A stretch of DNA of 36,837 nucleotides from assembly GCA_023227835.1 (NCBI GenBank), contig JALOCI010000027.1, positions 1 to 36,837 of the forward strand. Reading direction: 5' to 3'. Position numbers and translations under genes: made by a program. The notes under the pieces are model-generated. The model had not been told where the DNA came from. It did no database searches and worked only from the letters and a program-made list of their open reading frames with translations. Below are positions 14,170 to 21,451 of this stretch, piece by piece. Position 1 is the first letter of the stretch. Each line of letters starts with the position of its first letter. Source of the stretch: Bacteroidales bacterium. GTDB lineage: Bacteria > Bacteroidota > Bacteroidia > Bacteroidales > UBA932.

Positions 14170-14592
14170 ATGTCTCGTCCAAAACTTTGCAGAATAATAT
14201 CCGATATGCCCGATATTCAGGGGCTCAGGCCAATAGGTGTCCCTATGCCTGATAGTGAGCCTGTAGTGCTTTTGTACGAAGAGTATGAGGCCTTGAAACT
14301 TATGGATTACAAGGGGCTTACACAGGAGGAGTCTTCTGTGCTTATGGATATTTCAAGACCCACTTTTACAAGGATATATGAAAAGGCACGAAGAAGCGTT
14401 GCTCAGGCATTTGTTGAGGGGAGAGCACTAGTTATCGAGGGTGGACATTTTCATGCATGCGCAGAGGAGGAGTGCCACAGATGCAGAAAGGCTAAAGCGG
14501 GAGGAGCGTGTTGCAGAAGAGAGATTAAACAATCAAATAATAAAGGAGAAAATTATGAAAATTGCTGTGCCCGTAAGGGGAAATGTAATTGA
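14170..14592 (+). CDS. DUF134 (UPF0251) helix-turn-helix regulator
   Basis: A 140-residue protein with the DUF134 opening SRPKLCRIISDMPDIQGLRPIGVP (2-25) and a sigma-70 region-4-like helix-turn-helix (LLYEEYEALKLMDYKGLTQEESSVLMDISRPTFTRIYEKARRSVAQAF, about 35-82). This is followed by EGRALVIEGGHFH and a cysteine-rich tail (HACAEEECHRC, ACC, NCC, GKC). Family members are presumed DNA-binding proteins and often sit beside NifX/NifB-type and MBL-fold genes in anaerobes, where the cysteines may bind metal or Fe-S. The last 38 bp overlap the start of the NifX-like gene in another frame. A 20-bp palindrome over its own promoter suggests autoregulation. The very end of the tail is encoded by the ribosome-binding region of the next gene, so it may carry no function. 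Confidence 0.88.
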   Translation: MSRPKLCRIISDMPDIQGLRPIGVPMPDSEPVVLLYEEYEALKLMDYKGLTQEESSVLMDISRPTFTRIYEKARRSVAQAFVEGRALVIEGGHFHACAEEECHRCRKAKAGGACCRREIKQSNNKGENYENCCARKGKCN

Positions 14593-14905
14593 TGACCATT
14601 TTGGCCATTGTGAAGCCTATGCTATCTACACAGTTTCTGATGACAAGAGAGTCGAGAATGTAGAGACACTACCATCACCTCAGGGTTGTGGGTGTAAGAG
14701 TAATATCGCATCGGTGTTCGAGCAGATGGGTGTTAAAGTTATGCTTGCCGGTAATATGGGAAACGGAGCTTTGAACGTTTTAAACAATCATGGAGTTGAG
14801 GTTTTCAGGGGTTGTTCGGGAGATGCAGATTTGGTTGTTGCTTCTTATCTGACCGGAAAGATAAAGGATTCGGGTGATTCATGTGCTCATCATGATTGCC
14901 ATTGA
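14555..14905 (+). CDS. NifX/NafY-type dinitrogenase iron-molybdenum cofactor-like protein
   Basis: The product from ATG 14555 is 116 residues: KIAVPVRGNVIDDHFGHCEAYAIYTV (2-27), then SPQGCGCKSNIASVFEQMGVKVMLAGNMGNGALNVLNNHGVEVFRGCSGDAD, ending in CAHHDCH. This is the Nitro_FeMo-Co fold, which binds Fe-S or FeMo-cofactor-like clusters; stand-alone copies outside nif clusters are common in anaerobes and have no settled role. The Cys/His residues in DHFGHC, GCGC and the tail are possible cluster ligands. The start is supported by an AAAGGAG ribosome-binding site 6 bp upstream, unusually strong for Bacteroidetes, although a longer open frame extends back to 14441. It overlaps the DUF134 gene by 38 bp and ends 3 bp before the MBL gene, so the three genes form one operon. 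No nitrogenase genes are nearby. Confidence 0.87.
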   Translation: MKIAVPVRGNVIDDHFGHCEAYAIYTVSDDKRVENVETLPSPQGCGCKSNIASVFEQMGVKVMLAGNMGNGALNVLNNHGVEVFRGCSGDADLVVASYLTGKIKDSGDSCAHHDCH

Positions 14906-14908
14906 CAA

Positions 14909-15703
14909 ATGAAATTGATAACCCTTGTAGAGAATCTCGTATACAAAAAAGGTCTCAGAGCTGAGCACGGACTCTCTTTATATCTTGAAGGAGATACATA
15001 TAAGGTGCTGTTTGATACAGGACAGGGAGGGCTTTTTCTTGACAACGCAAAAGAGCTTGGAATTGAAATCTCAGGTGTTGATGCTTTGATTATAAGCCAT
15101 GGTCATTATGACCATGCAGGAGGAATAGCTGATTTTTTAAAGGCAAACTCTAAAGCAAGGGTTTTTTTGAAAAAAGAGTCACTTATACCAAAGTATAATA
15201 TTAACAGATACATTGGATTTGATTCAGGAGTACTGCCAATGGATAGAGTCTGCTTTGTAGAAGACAGGTACGATCTAAATGAAGACCTTCATATAGTGGC
15301 CAAGATACCTCTTAAATGGCCGGGAGATACACATTTCGGGAATTTCAGGAAAGGGGCGCCCGGCAGTCAAAGCAGTGACTATTTTGAAGATGAGCTTTTT
15401 CTGGCTTATACTGCCCACGATGAACTTTCTGTGATTTCAAGCTGTTCTCACCGGGGTATAACCAATATTGTAGAACATGCCGTCAATATATATGACAAGC
15501 CGCTGAATTATGTGATAGGAGGTTTCCATATAAAGGACTCGTCATCTCTAAGGATAAATAACATTGTTAAATATTTTAAGCAAGTCTCTCCAAATCATAT
15601 CGGAGTTTGTCACTGTACCGGAATAGACCAGTATTCGCGCCTTAAATGTATGTTGGATGTGGATATTTTCTATAACTGTACGGGGACGGAATTAATATTA
15701 TAA
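14909..15703 (+). CDS. MBL-fold metal-dependent hydrolase (COG1237-like)
   Basis: This 264-residue metallo-beta-lactamase-fold protein has the metal motif SHGHYDH (63-69; His64, His66, Asp68, His69). It also has FDTGQGGLFLDNA (about 35-47), ISSCSHRGITNIVEHA (about 175-190), the GGFH motif (about 210-213) and the C-terminal VCHCTGIDQYSRLKC...YNCTGTELIL. These mark COG1237, whose archaeal relatives include a beta-ribofuranosylaminobenzene 5'-phosphate-related enzyme of methanopterin biosynthesis; bacterial members are annotated loosely and the true substrate is unknown. It starts 3 bp after the NifX-like gene and closes the DUF134 operon; a weak terminator-like hairpin lies at 15848-15874. Expected to act in the cytoplasm. 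Confidence 0.87.
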   Translation: MKLITLVENLVYKKGLRAEHGLSLYLEGDTYKVLFDTGQGGLFLDNAKELGIEISGVDALIISHGHYDHAGGIADFLKANSKARVFLKKESLIPKYNINRYIGFDSGVLPMDRVCFVEDRYDLNEDLHIVAKIPLKWPGDTHFGNFRKGAPGSQSSDYFEDELFLAYTAHDELSVISSCSHRGITNIVEHAVNIYDKPLNYVIGGFHIKDSSSLRINNIVKYFKQVSPNHIGVCHCTGIDQYSRLKCMLDVDIFYNCTGTELIL

Positions 15704-15996
15704 CCGAAACACTACTTGAAATGTGTTATAAATTGAGTTTTACTTTTAATTTGTAATCATATTTATCTTTGCGCTCATTCTTTGTAATAAATAAGTCTAT
15801 TATTACTCGCAAAAGACTTGATGTTTAGGCGGCTGTTAAATTGAAACAAGCAGCTTAATTTTTGTTGCTTTTTGATTTATAAAGTAAATATTTTTGTATT
15901 ATTTTATAATATATAAATAATTATATGTCAGTAAAATGGAGCTTTATTGCTTGCTTTTCATTTGTTTCGTGTTATTGAAAAAATACAGAAAACTTA
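15704..15996 (+). other. Intergenic region between the MBL gene and the ilv promoter
   Basis: AT-rich and without a credible gene. It contains a weak hairpin just after the MBL stop (AACAC/GTGTT at 15707-15727), a terminator-like hairpin at 15848-15874, and a lone -7-like box TATCTTTG at 15764-15771 that lacks a -33 partner and has no gene to serve nearby. The ilv promoter begins at 15997. Confidence 0.5.
15848..15874 (+). terminator. Possible terminator of the DUF134-NifX-MBL operon
   Basis: AAGCAGC (15848-15854) and GTTGCTT (15864-15870) can form a 7-bp stem with one G-U pair and a 9-base loop, followed by TTTG. It lies 145 bp after the MBL stop. The stem is AU-rich, so the call is weak. 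Confidence 0.35.
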
Positions 15997-16025
15997 TTGT
16001 GGAATTATATTTTGTTATACATTTG
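15997..16025 (+). promoter_or_regulatory. Promoter of the ilv operon
   Basis: TTG at 15997-15999, an 18-bp spacer, then TACATTTG at 16018-16025, matching the Bacteroidetes -33/-7 arrangement (TTTG-N19-TAnnTTTG). Transcription should begin near 16032, about 28 bases before the leader-peptide ATG. A small inverted repeat ATCCGG/CCGGAT (16029-16034 and 16045-16050) lies at the predicted RNA 5' end. Confidence 0.65.
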
Positions 16026-16059
16026 CATATCCGGAAAGAGGATACCGGATTGAAACAAT

Positions 16060-16197
16060 ATGAGTTTTTCAACAAATAGTAAAATAGCGAATCATTCGGC
16101 AGGCAATCTAGTCCTATCGCTAGTCGGTGACATTCATCATGTGATTGTCTCTGTCATTACTATTTCAGTCATTATTCTAGTCATTAGCACGGTATAG
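16060..16197 (+). CDS. ilvL: ilv operon leader peptide (attenuator), Ile/Val/Leu-rich
   Basis: A 45-codon open frame from ATG 16060 to TAG 16195-16197, too short for routine gene calling. Residues 17-22 read LVLSLV and residues 28-42 read VIVSVITISVIILVI; 19 of the last 29 residues are Ile, Val or Leu. All four Leu codons are CTA, six of eight Val codons are GTC and seven of eight Ile codons are ATT, a biased set that would sense charged tRNA. The frame begins just downstream of a good promoter, and its stop codon sits in the strand that forms the antiterminator, followed by an intrinsic terminator before ilvD. This is the layout of classical ribosome-mediated attenuation, as in the ilv leaders of enterobacteria. 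The peptide itself probably has no other function. Sequence, codon run and hairpins are directly seen; stalling behaviour is inferred. Confidence 0.88.
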   Translation: MSFSTNSKIANHSAGNLVLSLVGDIHHVIVSVITISVIILVISTV

Positions 16198-16265
16198 GAT
16201 CCTTTAAAGTAGAGAATTATAATGAAAGCTTGCTTTAACAGGGTCCTGTAAAGCAAGCTTTTTTT
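16111..16265 (+). promoter_or_regulatory. ilv attenuator: alternative RNA pairings
   Basis: Region 2, AGGATCCTTTAAAG (16196-16209), can pair with CTTTAACAGGGTCCT (16233-16247) over 14 pairs with one bulge and one G-U. This antiterminator would destroy the terminator at 16225-16265. Region 2 can instead be held by region 1 inside the leader frame: GTCCTAT (16111-16117) with ATAGGAT (16194-16200), extended by GCTAG (16119-16123) with TTAGC (16184-16188). A ribosome paused in the Ile/Val/Leu codons (16141-16185) would disrupt region 1 and free region 2, allowing read-through; a ribosome reaching the stop codon covers region 2 and lets the terminator form. Confidence 0.82.
16225..16265 (+). terminator. 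Intrinsic terminator of the ilv attenuator
   Basis: Arms 16225-16237 (AAAGCTTGCTTTA) and 16249-16261 (TAAAGCAAGCTTT) pair perfectly over 13 bp. A further CAG/CTG pairing beyond one bulged A closes a GGTC loop, and a run of seven T follows (16259-16265). It lies only 25 bp before the ilvD ATG and so must act on the operon's own transcript. Confidence 0.9.
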
Positions 16266-16290
16266 ATGCAAAAAATAAAAACGGAAAATA

Positions 16291-18117
16291 ATGAAACAAC
16301 TTAGAAGCAGTCAGACTACAACGGGAAGAAAAATGGCAGGAGCCAGAAGCCTGTGGAGGGCAAACGGTATGCAGGAGAAACACTTCGGCAAGCCTGTAAT
16401 AGCAATAGTCAACTCTTTTACTCAATTTGTCCCGGGCCATGTGCATCTTCACAATGTCGGACAAGAGATAAAATCAATCATAGAGGCTGAGGGGTGTTTT
16501 GCAGCTGAGTTCAATACAATAGCAATTGATGACGGTATAGCGATGGGGCATGATGGCATGCTTTATTCGCTGCCTTCCAGAGATTTAATTGCAGATAGTG
16601 TCGAGTATATGTGTAATGCACACAAGGTCGACGGAATGATATGCATTTCCAACTGTGACAAGATAACTCCGGGAATGCTTATGGCTGCAATGAGGCTGAA
16701 TATCCCGGCTGTGTTTGTATCCGGTGGTCCTATGGAGGCAGGAAGAATCGGAGATGCCGAGTATGATCTTATAGACGTTATGGTTAAGGGTGCAGATAAT
16801 CAATATCCGGAAAGTGATCTTCTTAAATTGGAAAAAAGAGCTTGCCCTACTTGTGGATGTTGTTCCGGTATGTTTACTGCAAATTCCATGAACTGCCTTA
16901 CAGAGGCTCTCGGAATGTCTCTTCCCGGAAATGGGACTATTCTGGCTACGCACGCAATGAGAAGAAAACTCTTTGAGGATGCTGCTAGATTAATTGTGAA
17001 AAATACTAAAGATTATTATTCCAATTCCAACGAAAGCGTCCTGCCTAGAAATATAGCCACAAAAGCGGCCTTCATGAATGCTATGGCACTTGATATTGCC
17101 ATGGGAGGCTCAACAAATACAGTGTTGCATCTTCTTGCTGTTGCAAATGAGGCTGAAGTAGATTTTAAAATGAGTGACATAGATTGGTTGTCAAGGCGGA
17201 TTCCTGTATTATGCAAAGTTGCTCCCAACGGAAAATATCATGTACAGGATGTAAACAGGGCAGGAGGTATTATGCGAATACTCGGAGAACTGGCATCAGA
17301 GGGATACCTTGATCTTTCTGTGTCCAGGGTGGATTACTCTACTCTCGGGGAGGCTATTGACGAGAATAATATTAAGAATCCGGGAATAAAACCGGATGTT
17401 AGAAAAAGATACCTTGCCGCTCCGGGAATGAGAAATAATCTGGAGATGGCTTCTCAGTCAAACTATTATAAAGAGTTGGACGTGGATTCTGAAAATGGTT
17501 GTGTCAGAGATGTAAAACATGCATACTTCAGAGATGGAGGTATTGCTGTCCTTACAGGGAACTTGGCTCTTAATGGTTGTATAGTAAAAAGTGCAGGCGT
17601 GGATGAGTCTGTTTTGAAGTTCAGGGGGAGAGCCGTAGTGTTTGAATCTCAGGAGGAGGCGTCAGAAGGAATACTGAGCGGAGGTGTAAAATCCGGAGAT
17701 GTTGTTGTTATCCGTTATGAGGGGCCAAAAGGGGGACCGGGGATGCAGGAGATGCTTTATCCGACCTCTTATCTAAAATCTGTAAAGTTGGATAAAGAGT
17801 GTGCCTTGGTTACTGACGGAAGGTTTTCCGGGGGTACATCAGGGCTCTCGATAGGGCATGTATCTCCCGAAGCTGCAGCTGGTGGCAATATCGCCCTTAT
17901 AGAAAACGGAGATATGATAGTGATAGATATTCCGGATAGGAAGATATATGTTGATCTGGATGAATCAGAGCTGGTAAAAAGGAGAAAGGCCATGGAATCA
18001 AAAGGCAAAGGGGCATTCAGACCTATGTCCAGGGATAGATTTGTCAGCAAGTCGTTGAGAGCATATGCAATGAATGTCTCATCGGCAGATATGGGTGGTG
18101 TAAGGGTTATTGACTAA
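16291..18117 (+). CDS. ilvD: Dihydroxy-acid dehydratase
   Basis: The 608-residue product dehydrates 2,3-dihydroxy-isovalerate and -methylvalerate to the 2-keto acids, the third common step of valine/isoleucine synthesis. Fe-S and Mg ligands are visible: Cys122 and Lys124 in ISNCDKITPGM and the cluster CPTCGCCSGMFTANSMNC (185-202). The family signature GRFSGGTSGLSIGHVSPEAA (about 510-530) is present. Length matches the Bacteroidetes form (about 600-610). It is the first structural gene behind the ilv attenuator, starting 25 bp after the terminator T-run, and its end abuts ilvB. An ATG with an A-rich upstream stretch (ACGGAAAATA) and a conserved N-terminus (QLRSSQTTTGRKMAGARSLWRA) supports the start. 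As an oxygen-sensitive Fe-S enzyme it fits an anaerobic host. Confidence 0.97.
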   Translation: MKQLRSSQTTTGRKMAGARSLWRANGMQEKHFGKPVIAIVNSFTQFVPGHVHLHNVGQEIKSIIEAEGCFAAEFNTIAIDDGIAMGHDGMLYSLPSRDLIADSVEYMCNAHKVDGMICISNCDKITPGMLMAAMRLNIPAVFVSGGPMEAGRIGDAEYDLIDVMVKGADNQYPESDLLKLEKRACPTCGCCSGMFTANSMNCLTEALGMSLPGNGTILATHAMRRKLFEDAARLIVKNTKDYYSNSNESVLPRNIATKAAFMNAMALDIAMGGSTNTVLHLLAVANEAEVDFKMSDIDWLSRRIPVLCKVAPNGKYHVQDVNRAGGIMRILGELASEGYLDLSVSRVDYSTLGEAIDENNIKNPGIKPDVRKRYLAAPGMRNNLEMASQSNYYKELDVDSENGCVRDVKHAYFRDGGIAVLTGNLALNGCIVKSAGVDESVLKFRGRAVVFESQEEASEGILSGGVKSGDVVVIRYEGPKGGPGMQEMLYPTSYLKSVKLDKECALVTDGRFSGGTSGLSIGHVSPEAAAGGNIALIENGDMIVIDIPDRKIYVDLDESELVKRRKAMESKGKGAFRPMSRDRFVSKSLRAYAMNVSSADMGGVRVID

Positions 18118-18130
18118 TGAATATACTTAT

Positions 18131-19837
18131 ATGAAAAGAGAGATAAGAGGAACTGAGGCGCTTTTACTGACACTGCTTGAAGAGGGTGTCAATACTGTTT
18201 TCGGATATCCGGGAGGTACGATAATGCCTTTGTATGACGAGCTGTATAACTTCAAAGAGGAGATAAACCATATTCTTGTCAGACATGAACAGGGGGCTGT
18301 TCATGCAGCAGAGGGTTTTGCCAGAGCTACGGGCAAAGTTGGTGTATGCATGGCAACTTCGGGACCAGGTGCAACAAATCTTGTCACCGGTATAGAGGAT
18401 GCAAGAATCGATTCTACTCCGCTGGTCTGTGTAACTGCCCAGGTTAATGCCGACAAATTGGGCACAGACTTTTTTCAGGAGGCAGACATAATCAGTATAA
18501 CAATACCGATTACAAAATGGAGCTATCAGATTACAAAGGCATCGGAGATAACGGAGATAATATCAAAAGCTTTTTATATTGCCGCTTCAGGCAGACCAGG
18601 GCCTGTTCTTGTCAGCATAACTAAAAACGCGTTGATTGAGGATGTTGATTATCAATATAAAAAATATACACCGGTAAATCATCTCGGGGAGTTGCTGAAA
18701 AAAAGAGACCCGGCAGATACTTCGGAAGCCGTAAGGATGATCAATAGTGCCGAAAAGCCTATGATTATTGCCGGACAGGGTGTAATACTCTCGGGGGCAG
18801 AAAAGGAGCTTGCAAAGCTAGCTGAAAAGGCTAATATACCTGTAGTTGCAACACTGTTGGGAATTTCTGCGATGCCGACAGGACACCCTCTTTTTAAAGG
18901 GAATGTTGGTATGCATGGAAATATTGCTCCGAATAAGATGACTCAAAAGAGTGACCTGATAATTGCGGTAGGTATGCGTTTCAGTGACAGGGTTACGGGG
19001 AATACCTCCAAATATGCCCCTAATGCAAGGATAATACATATAGATATAGACAAGGCTGAGTTTAATAAGAATATATCAGTGGACCTGCCTCTTTGCGGTG
19101 ATGCCAGAGAGATTCTAAAGAAGATAATTCCGAATGTGGAGTTCCGCAGCAGGGAAGAGTGGTTCTCATATATCGATCAGAAATGGGAAAAAGAGAGACG
19201 TGTAATTATAGATGACCTGATGCGGCCGGGAAGTGGTGGCGGAATTAGCATGGCCAGAGCTGTTGATTGTGTTGCACGGGTAGCTAAGGGTGATGCTATT
19301 GTGGTAACAGATGTGGGTCAGAACCAAATGTTCAGCGCACGTTATTCTAAATTCAGAAAAACAAGAAGTTTCATAACCTCAGGCGGACTCGGAACAATGG
19401 GTTACGGATTACCGGCAGCTATTGGTGCAAAGGTGGGTATGCCGGATAAGGAGGTTGTACTTATTCTTGGTGACGGAGGTTTTCAAATGTCTATACAGGA
19501 ACTTGGAACAATCCTGCAATCAGGGATGAAAATTAAAATACTTCTCCTCAACAACTCATATCTGGGAATGGTGAGGCAATGGCAACAACTCTTTTTTGAC
19601 AGACGTTACTCCTATACAGATATGATCAATCCGGACTTCATGAAAATTGCTCAGGCATACAAAATTCCTTCGAGAAAAGTAGAGCACCAGTCCGAACTTG
19701 AAAAGGGGGTAAGAGAGATGATTGCGAGTGACTCTCCGTTTCTTCTTGAAGTAGTAGTGGAGAAAGAGGAGAATGTATTTCCCATGGTTCCTAACGGGGC
19801 CTCACTTGATGAAACAATTTACAATGCAAATAAATAA
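18131..19837 (+). CDS. ilvB: Acetolactate synthase, large (catalytic) subunit
   Basis: From ATG 18131 the product is 568 residues, a TPP- and FAD-dependent acetohydroxyacid synthase that condenses pyruvate with pyruvate or 2-ketobutyrate. Motifs: VFGYPGG near the N-terminus, the catalytic Glu in VRHEQGAVHAAEGFARATGK (about 50-70), GPGATN, TDFFQEAD, RFSDRVTG, and the TPP-binding GDGGFQMSIQELGTILQ...LLLNN (about 455-485). An open frame reaches back to a TTG at 18110 overlapping ilvD, but the ATG at 18131 matches the usual start (MKREIRGTEALL), so I prefer it. That leaves 13 bp after the ilvD stop. The gene is followed by ilvN after 6 bp, consistent with matched production of the two subunits. 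Confidence 0.97.
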   Translation: MKREIRGTEALLLTLLEEGVNTVFGYPGGTIMPLYDELYNFKEEINHILVRHEQGAVHAAEGFARATGKVGVCMATSGPGATNLVTGIEDARIDSTPLVCVTAQVNADKLGTDFFQEADIISITIPITKWSYQITKASEITEIISKAFYIAASGRPGPVLVSITKNALIEDVDYQYKKYTPVNHLGELLKKRDPADTSEAVRMINSAEKPMIIAGQGVILSGAEKELAKLAEKANIPVVATLLGISAMPTGHPLFKGNVGMHGNIAPNKMTQKSDLIIAVGMRFSDRVTGNTSKYAPNARIIHIDIDKAEFNKNISVDLPLCGDAREILKKIIPNVEFRSREEWFSYIDQKWEKERRVIIDDLMRPGSGGGISMARAVDCVARVAKGDAIVVTDVGQNQMFSARYSKFRKTRSFITSGGLGTMGYGLPAAIGAKVGMPDKEVVLILGDGGFQMSIQELGTILQSGMKIKILLLNNSYLGMVRQWQQLFFDRRYSYTDMINPDFMKIAQAYKIPSRKVEHQSELEKGVREMIASDSPFLLEVVVEKEENVFPMVPNGASLDETIYNANK

Positions 19838-19843
19838 ACTGAT

Positions 19844-20362
19844 ATGGAAAGAGAGTACATAGTAGTGGCTAATGTCAACAATCAGATATCTGTTTTGAAC
19901 AGGATCACATCTGCTTACCTGAAGAGACATATAAACATAGAGAGTCTTAATGTCTCTGAGTCATATATTAAAGGGATAAGTACAGTTGTTATCTCAGCTA
20001 TAACTTCGACTGATACTGTCCAGAAAATAGTAAATCAACTGGATAATATAATTGATGTCTATTCTGTGGATTTTTATCTCCCTGAGGAGATTATATATAA
20101 AGAGCTGGCTCTTTATAAAGTTGATTCAAGAATCCTTACAGATAAAAAAGAGTCTGCGTTCTTACTCACCGAGTCAAACGGGAGAATTATGGAAATTAGT
20201 AAAGAGTATGTGGTCATCGAAAAATCCGGGACCAGGAGTGAGCTGGAAAAACTTAGAGACCGTCTGGACATAAAAGGTCTTCTTGCAGGTTATTCAAGAT
20301 CCGGTAATGTTGTCCTTCACCGCGAGGAGTCAATAACAAGTATTTTACAAAAAGTATCTTAA
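19844..20362 (+). CDS. ilvN: Acetolactate synthase, small (regulatory) subunit
   Basis: A 172-residue protein with an N-terminal ACT domain: YIVVANVNNQISVLNRITSAYLKRHINIESLNVSES (about 4-39) and ISTVVISAITSTDTVQKIVNQLDNIIDVYSVD. The ALS_ss C-terminal domain has ELALYKVDSR, RIMEISKEYVVIEKSGTRSELEKL and GLLAGYSRSGNVVLHR. The ACT domain binds valine as feedback inhibitor and activates the large subunit. Length (about 160-190) fits the IlvN/IlvH family. It lies 6 bp after ilvB and 30 bp before ilvC within the ilv operon, so it shares the leader attenuator. The consensus G-x-L-x-R of proteobacterial ACT sites is here NQISVLNR, still carrying the I-x-x-L/V-N-R spacing typical of Bacteroidetes homologues. 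Confidence 0.93.
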   Translation: MEREYIVVANVNNQISVLNRITSAYLKRHINIESLNVSESYIKGISTVVISAITSTDTVQKIVNQLDNIIDVYSVDFYLPEEIIYKELALYKVDSRILTDKKESAFLLTESNGRIMEISKEYVVIEKSGTRSELEKLRDRLDIKGLLAGYSRSGNVVLHREESITSILQKVS

Positions 20363-20392
20363 TAATTAACACATTAATAAATAATTACAATC

Positions 20393-21442
20393 ATGGCACA
20401 AATGTATTTCGGTAAAGTTGCAGAAAATGTAGTAACAAGAGAGGAGTTTCCGCTTTCAAAGGCTTTGGAAACATTAAAAAATGAGACAATAGCAATTATA
20501 GGATATGGCATTCAAGGTCCCGGTCAGGCTTTGAACCTCAGGGATAACGGTTTTAAGGTTATTGTTGGTCAGCGAAAGGATTCCAAAACATGGGACAAGG
20601 CTGTAGCCGACGGATGGGTACCTGGTGAGACTCTTTTTGAAATAGAGGAGGCCTGCAAAAGAGGTACAATTTTACAATATTTGCTTTCTGATGCAGGGCA
20701 GATTCAGCTGTGGCCGGTGGTAAGCAAGCATCTTACCCCGGGTAAGGCTCTCTATTTCTCTCATGGCTTTGGAGTTACATATAGTGAAAGAACAGGGATA
20801 GTCCCTCCTAAGGATGTAGATGTGATTCTGGTGGCTCCAAAAGGGTCAGGAACATCTCTCAGGAGGTTGTTTCTTGAGAACAGAGGGCTGAATTCAAGTT
20901 ACGCCATATACCAGGATGCCACCGGAAAGGCTTTTGAGAGAACAGTTTCTCTTGGTGTTGGCATCGGCTCCGGCTATCTTTTCGAAACTACTTTCAAGAA
21001 GGAGGTTTACTCTGATTTGACTGGTGAGAGAGGCACACTAATGGGAGCTATACAGGGAATATTTGCTGCTCAGTATCAAACACTGAGGGATAACGGACAC
21101 ACTCCTTCAGAAGCATTTAATGAGACAGTGGAGGAGCTGACGCAGAGTCTGATGCCTCTTGTCTCAGAAAACGGAATGGATTGGATGTATGCAAACTGCT
21201 CGACAACAGCCCAACGTGGTGCATTAGATTGGTGGAAAAAATTCCGTGATGCAACGCTGCCTGTCTTTTCAGAATTATACAGTGAAGTCGCAAAAGGCAA
21301 TGAAGCCCAGCGTTCTATCGATTCAAACGGAAAAGCGGATTATAGGGTTAAACTTGATGCAGAACTCAAGGAGATGAGAGAGAGTGAGATGTGGCAAGCC
21401 GGCGAGGTGGTAAGGTCTTTAAGGCCTGAAAGAAATAAATAG
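20393..21442 (+). CDS. ilvC: Ketol-acid reductoisomerase (NADP-dependent)
   Basis: The 349-residue product isomerises and reduces acetolactate or acetohydroxybutyrate to the dihydroxy acids. The Rossmann motif is IIGYGIQGPGQALNLRDNG (about 35-53), followed by VGQRKDSKTWDKAVADGW, where the basic and Ser residues fit NADPH binding. Other markers are YFSHGFGVTY (replacing the more common AHGF), LVAPKGSGTSLRR, GSGYLFETTFKKEVYSDLTGERGTLMGAIQG with the Mg-binding Asp/Glu, and CSTTAQRGALDWW. The GYG-QGPGQ and SHGF variants and the C-terminal ending SLRPERN are typical of the Bacteroidetes lineage of the enzyme. The gene follows ilvN by 30 bp and precedes ilvA by 9 bp. Confidence 0.96.
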   Translation: MAQMYFGKVAENVVTREEFPLSKALETLKNETIAIIGYGIQGPGQALNLRDNGFKVIVGQRKDSKTWDKAVADGWVPGETLFEIEEACKRGTILQYLLSDAGQIQLWPVVSKHLTPGKALYFSHGFGVTYSERTGIVPPKDVDVILVAPKGSGTSLRRLFLENRGLNSSYAIYQDATGKAFERTVSLGVGIGSGYLFETTFKKEVYSDLTGERGTLMGAIQGIFAAQYQTLRDNGHTPSEAFNETVEELTQSLMPLVSENGMDWMYANCSTTAQRGALDWWKKFRDATLPVFSELYSEVAKGNEAQRSIDSNGKADYRVKLDAELKEMRESEMWQAGEVVRSLRPERNK

Positions 21443-21451
21443 GTTTTATAA

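Noticed and set aside
14441..14554. Longer N-terminus for the NifX-like protein
   Set aside because: The extra 38 residues are out-of-frame DUF134 coding sequence, and a strong ribosome-binding site precedes ATG 14555.
15764..15771. TATCTTTG as the main ilv promoter
   Set aside because: It lacks a -33 partner, and a better-spaced promoter (15997-16025) sits directly before the leader frame.
15704..16290. T-box or other tRNA-binding leader ahead of ilvD
   Set aside because: No T-box sequence is seen, and the leader-peptide frame with its hairpins explains the region better.
18110..18130. TTG start for ilvB at 18110
   Set aside because: It would overlap ilvD and add seven unconserved residues; the ATG at 18131 gives the usual N-terminus.
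20393..21442. Altered IlvC motifs (QGPGQ, SHGF) as signs of a novel enzyme
   Set aside because: These variants are, to my knowledge, normal for Bacteroidetes IlvC, and catalytic regions look intact.
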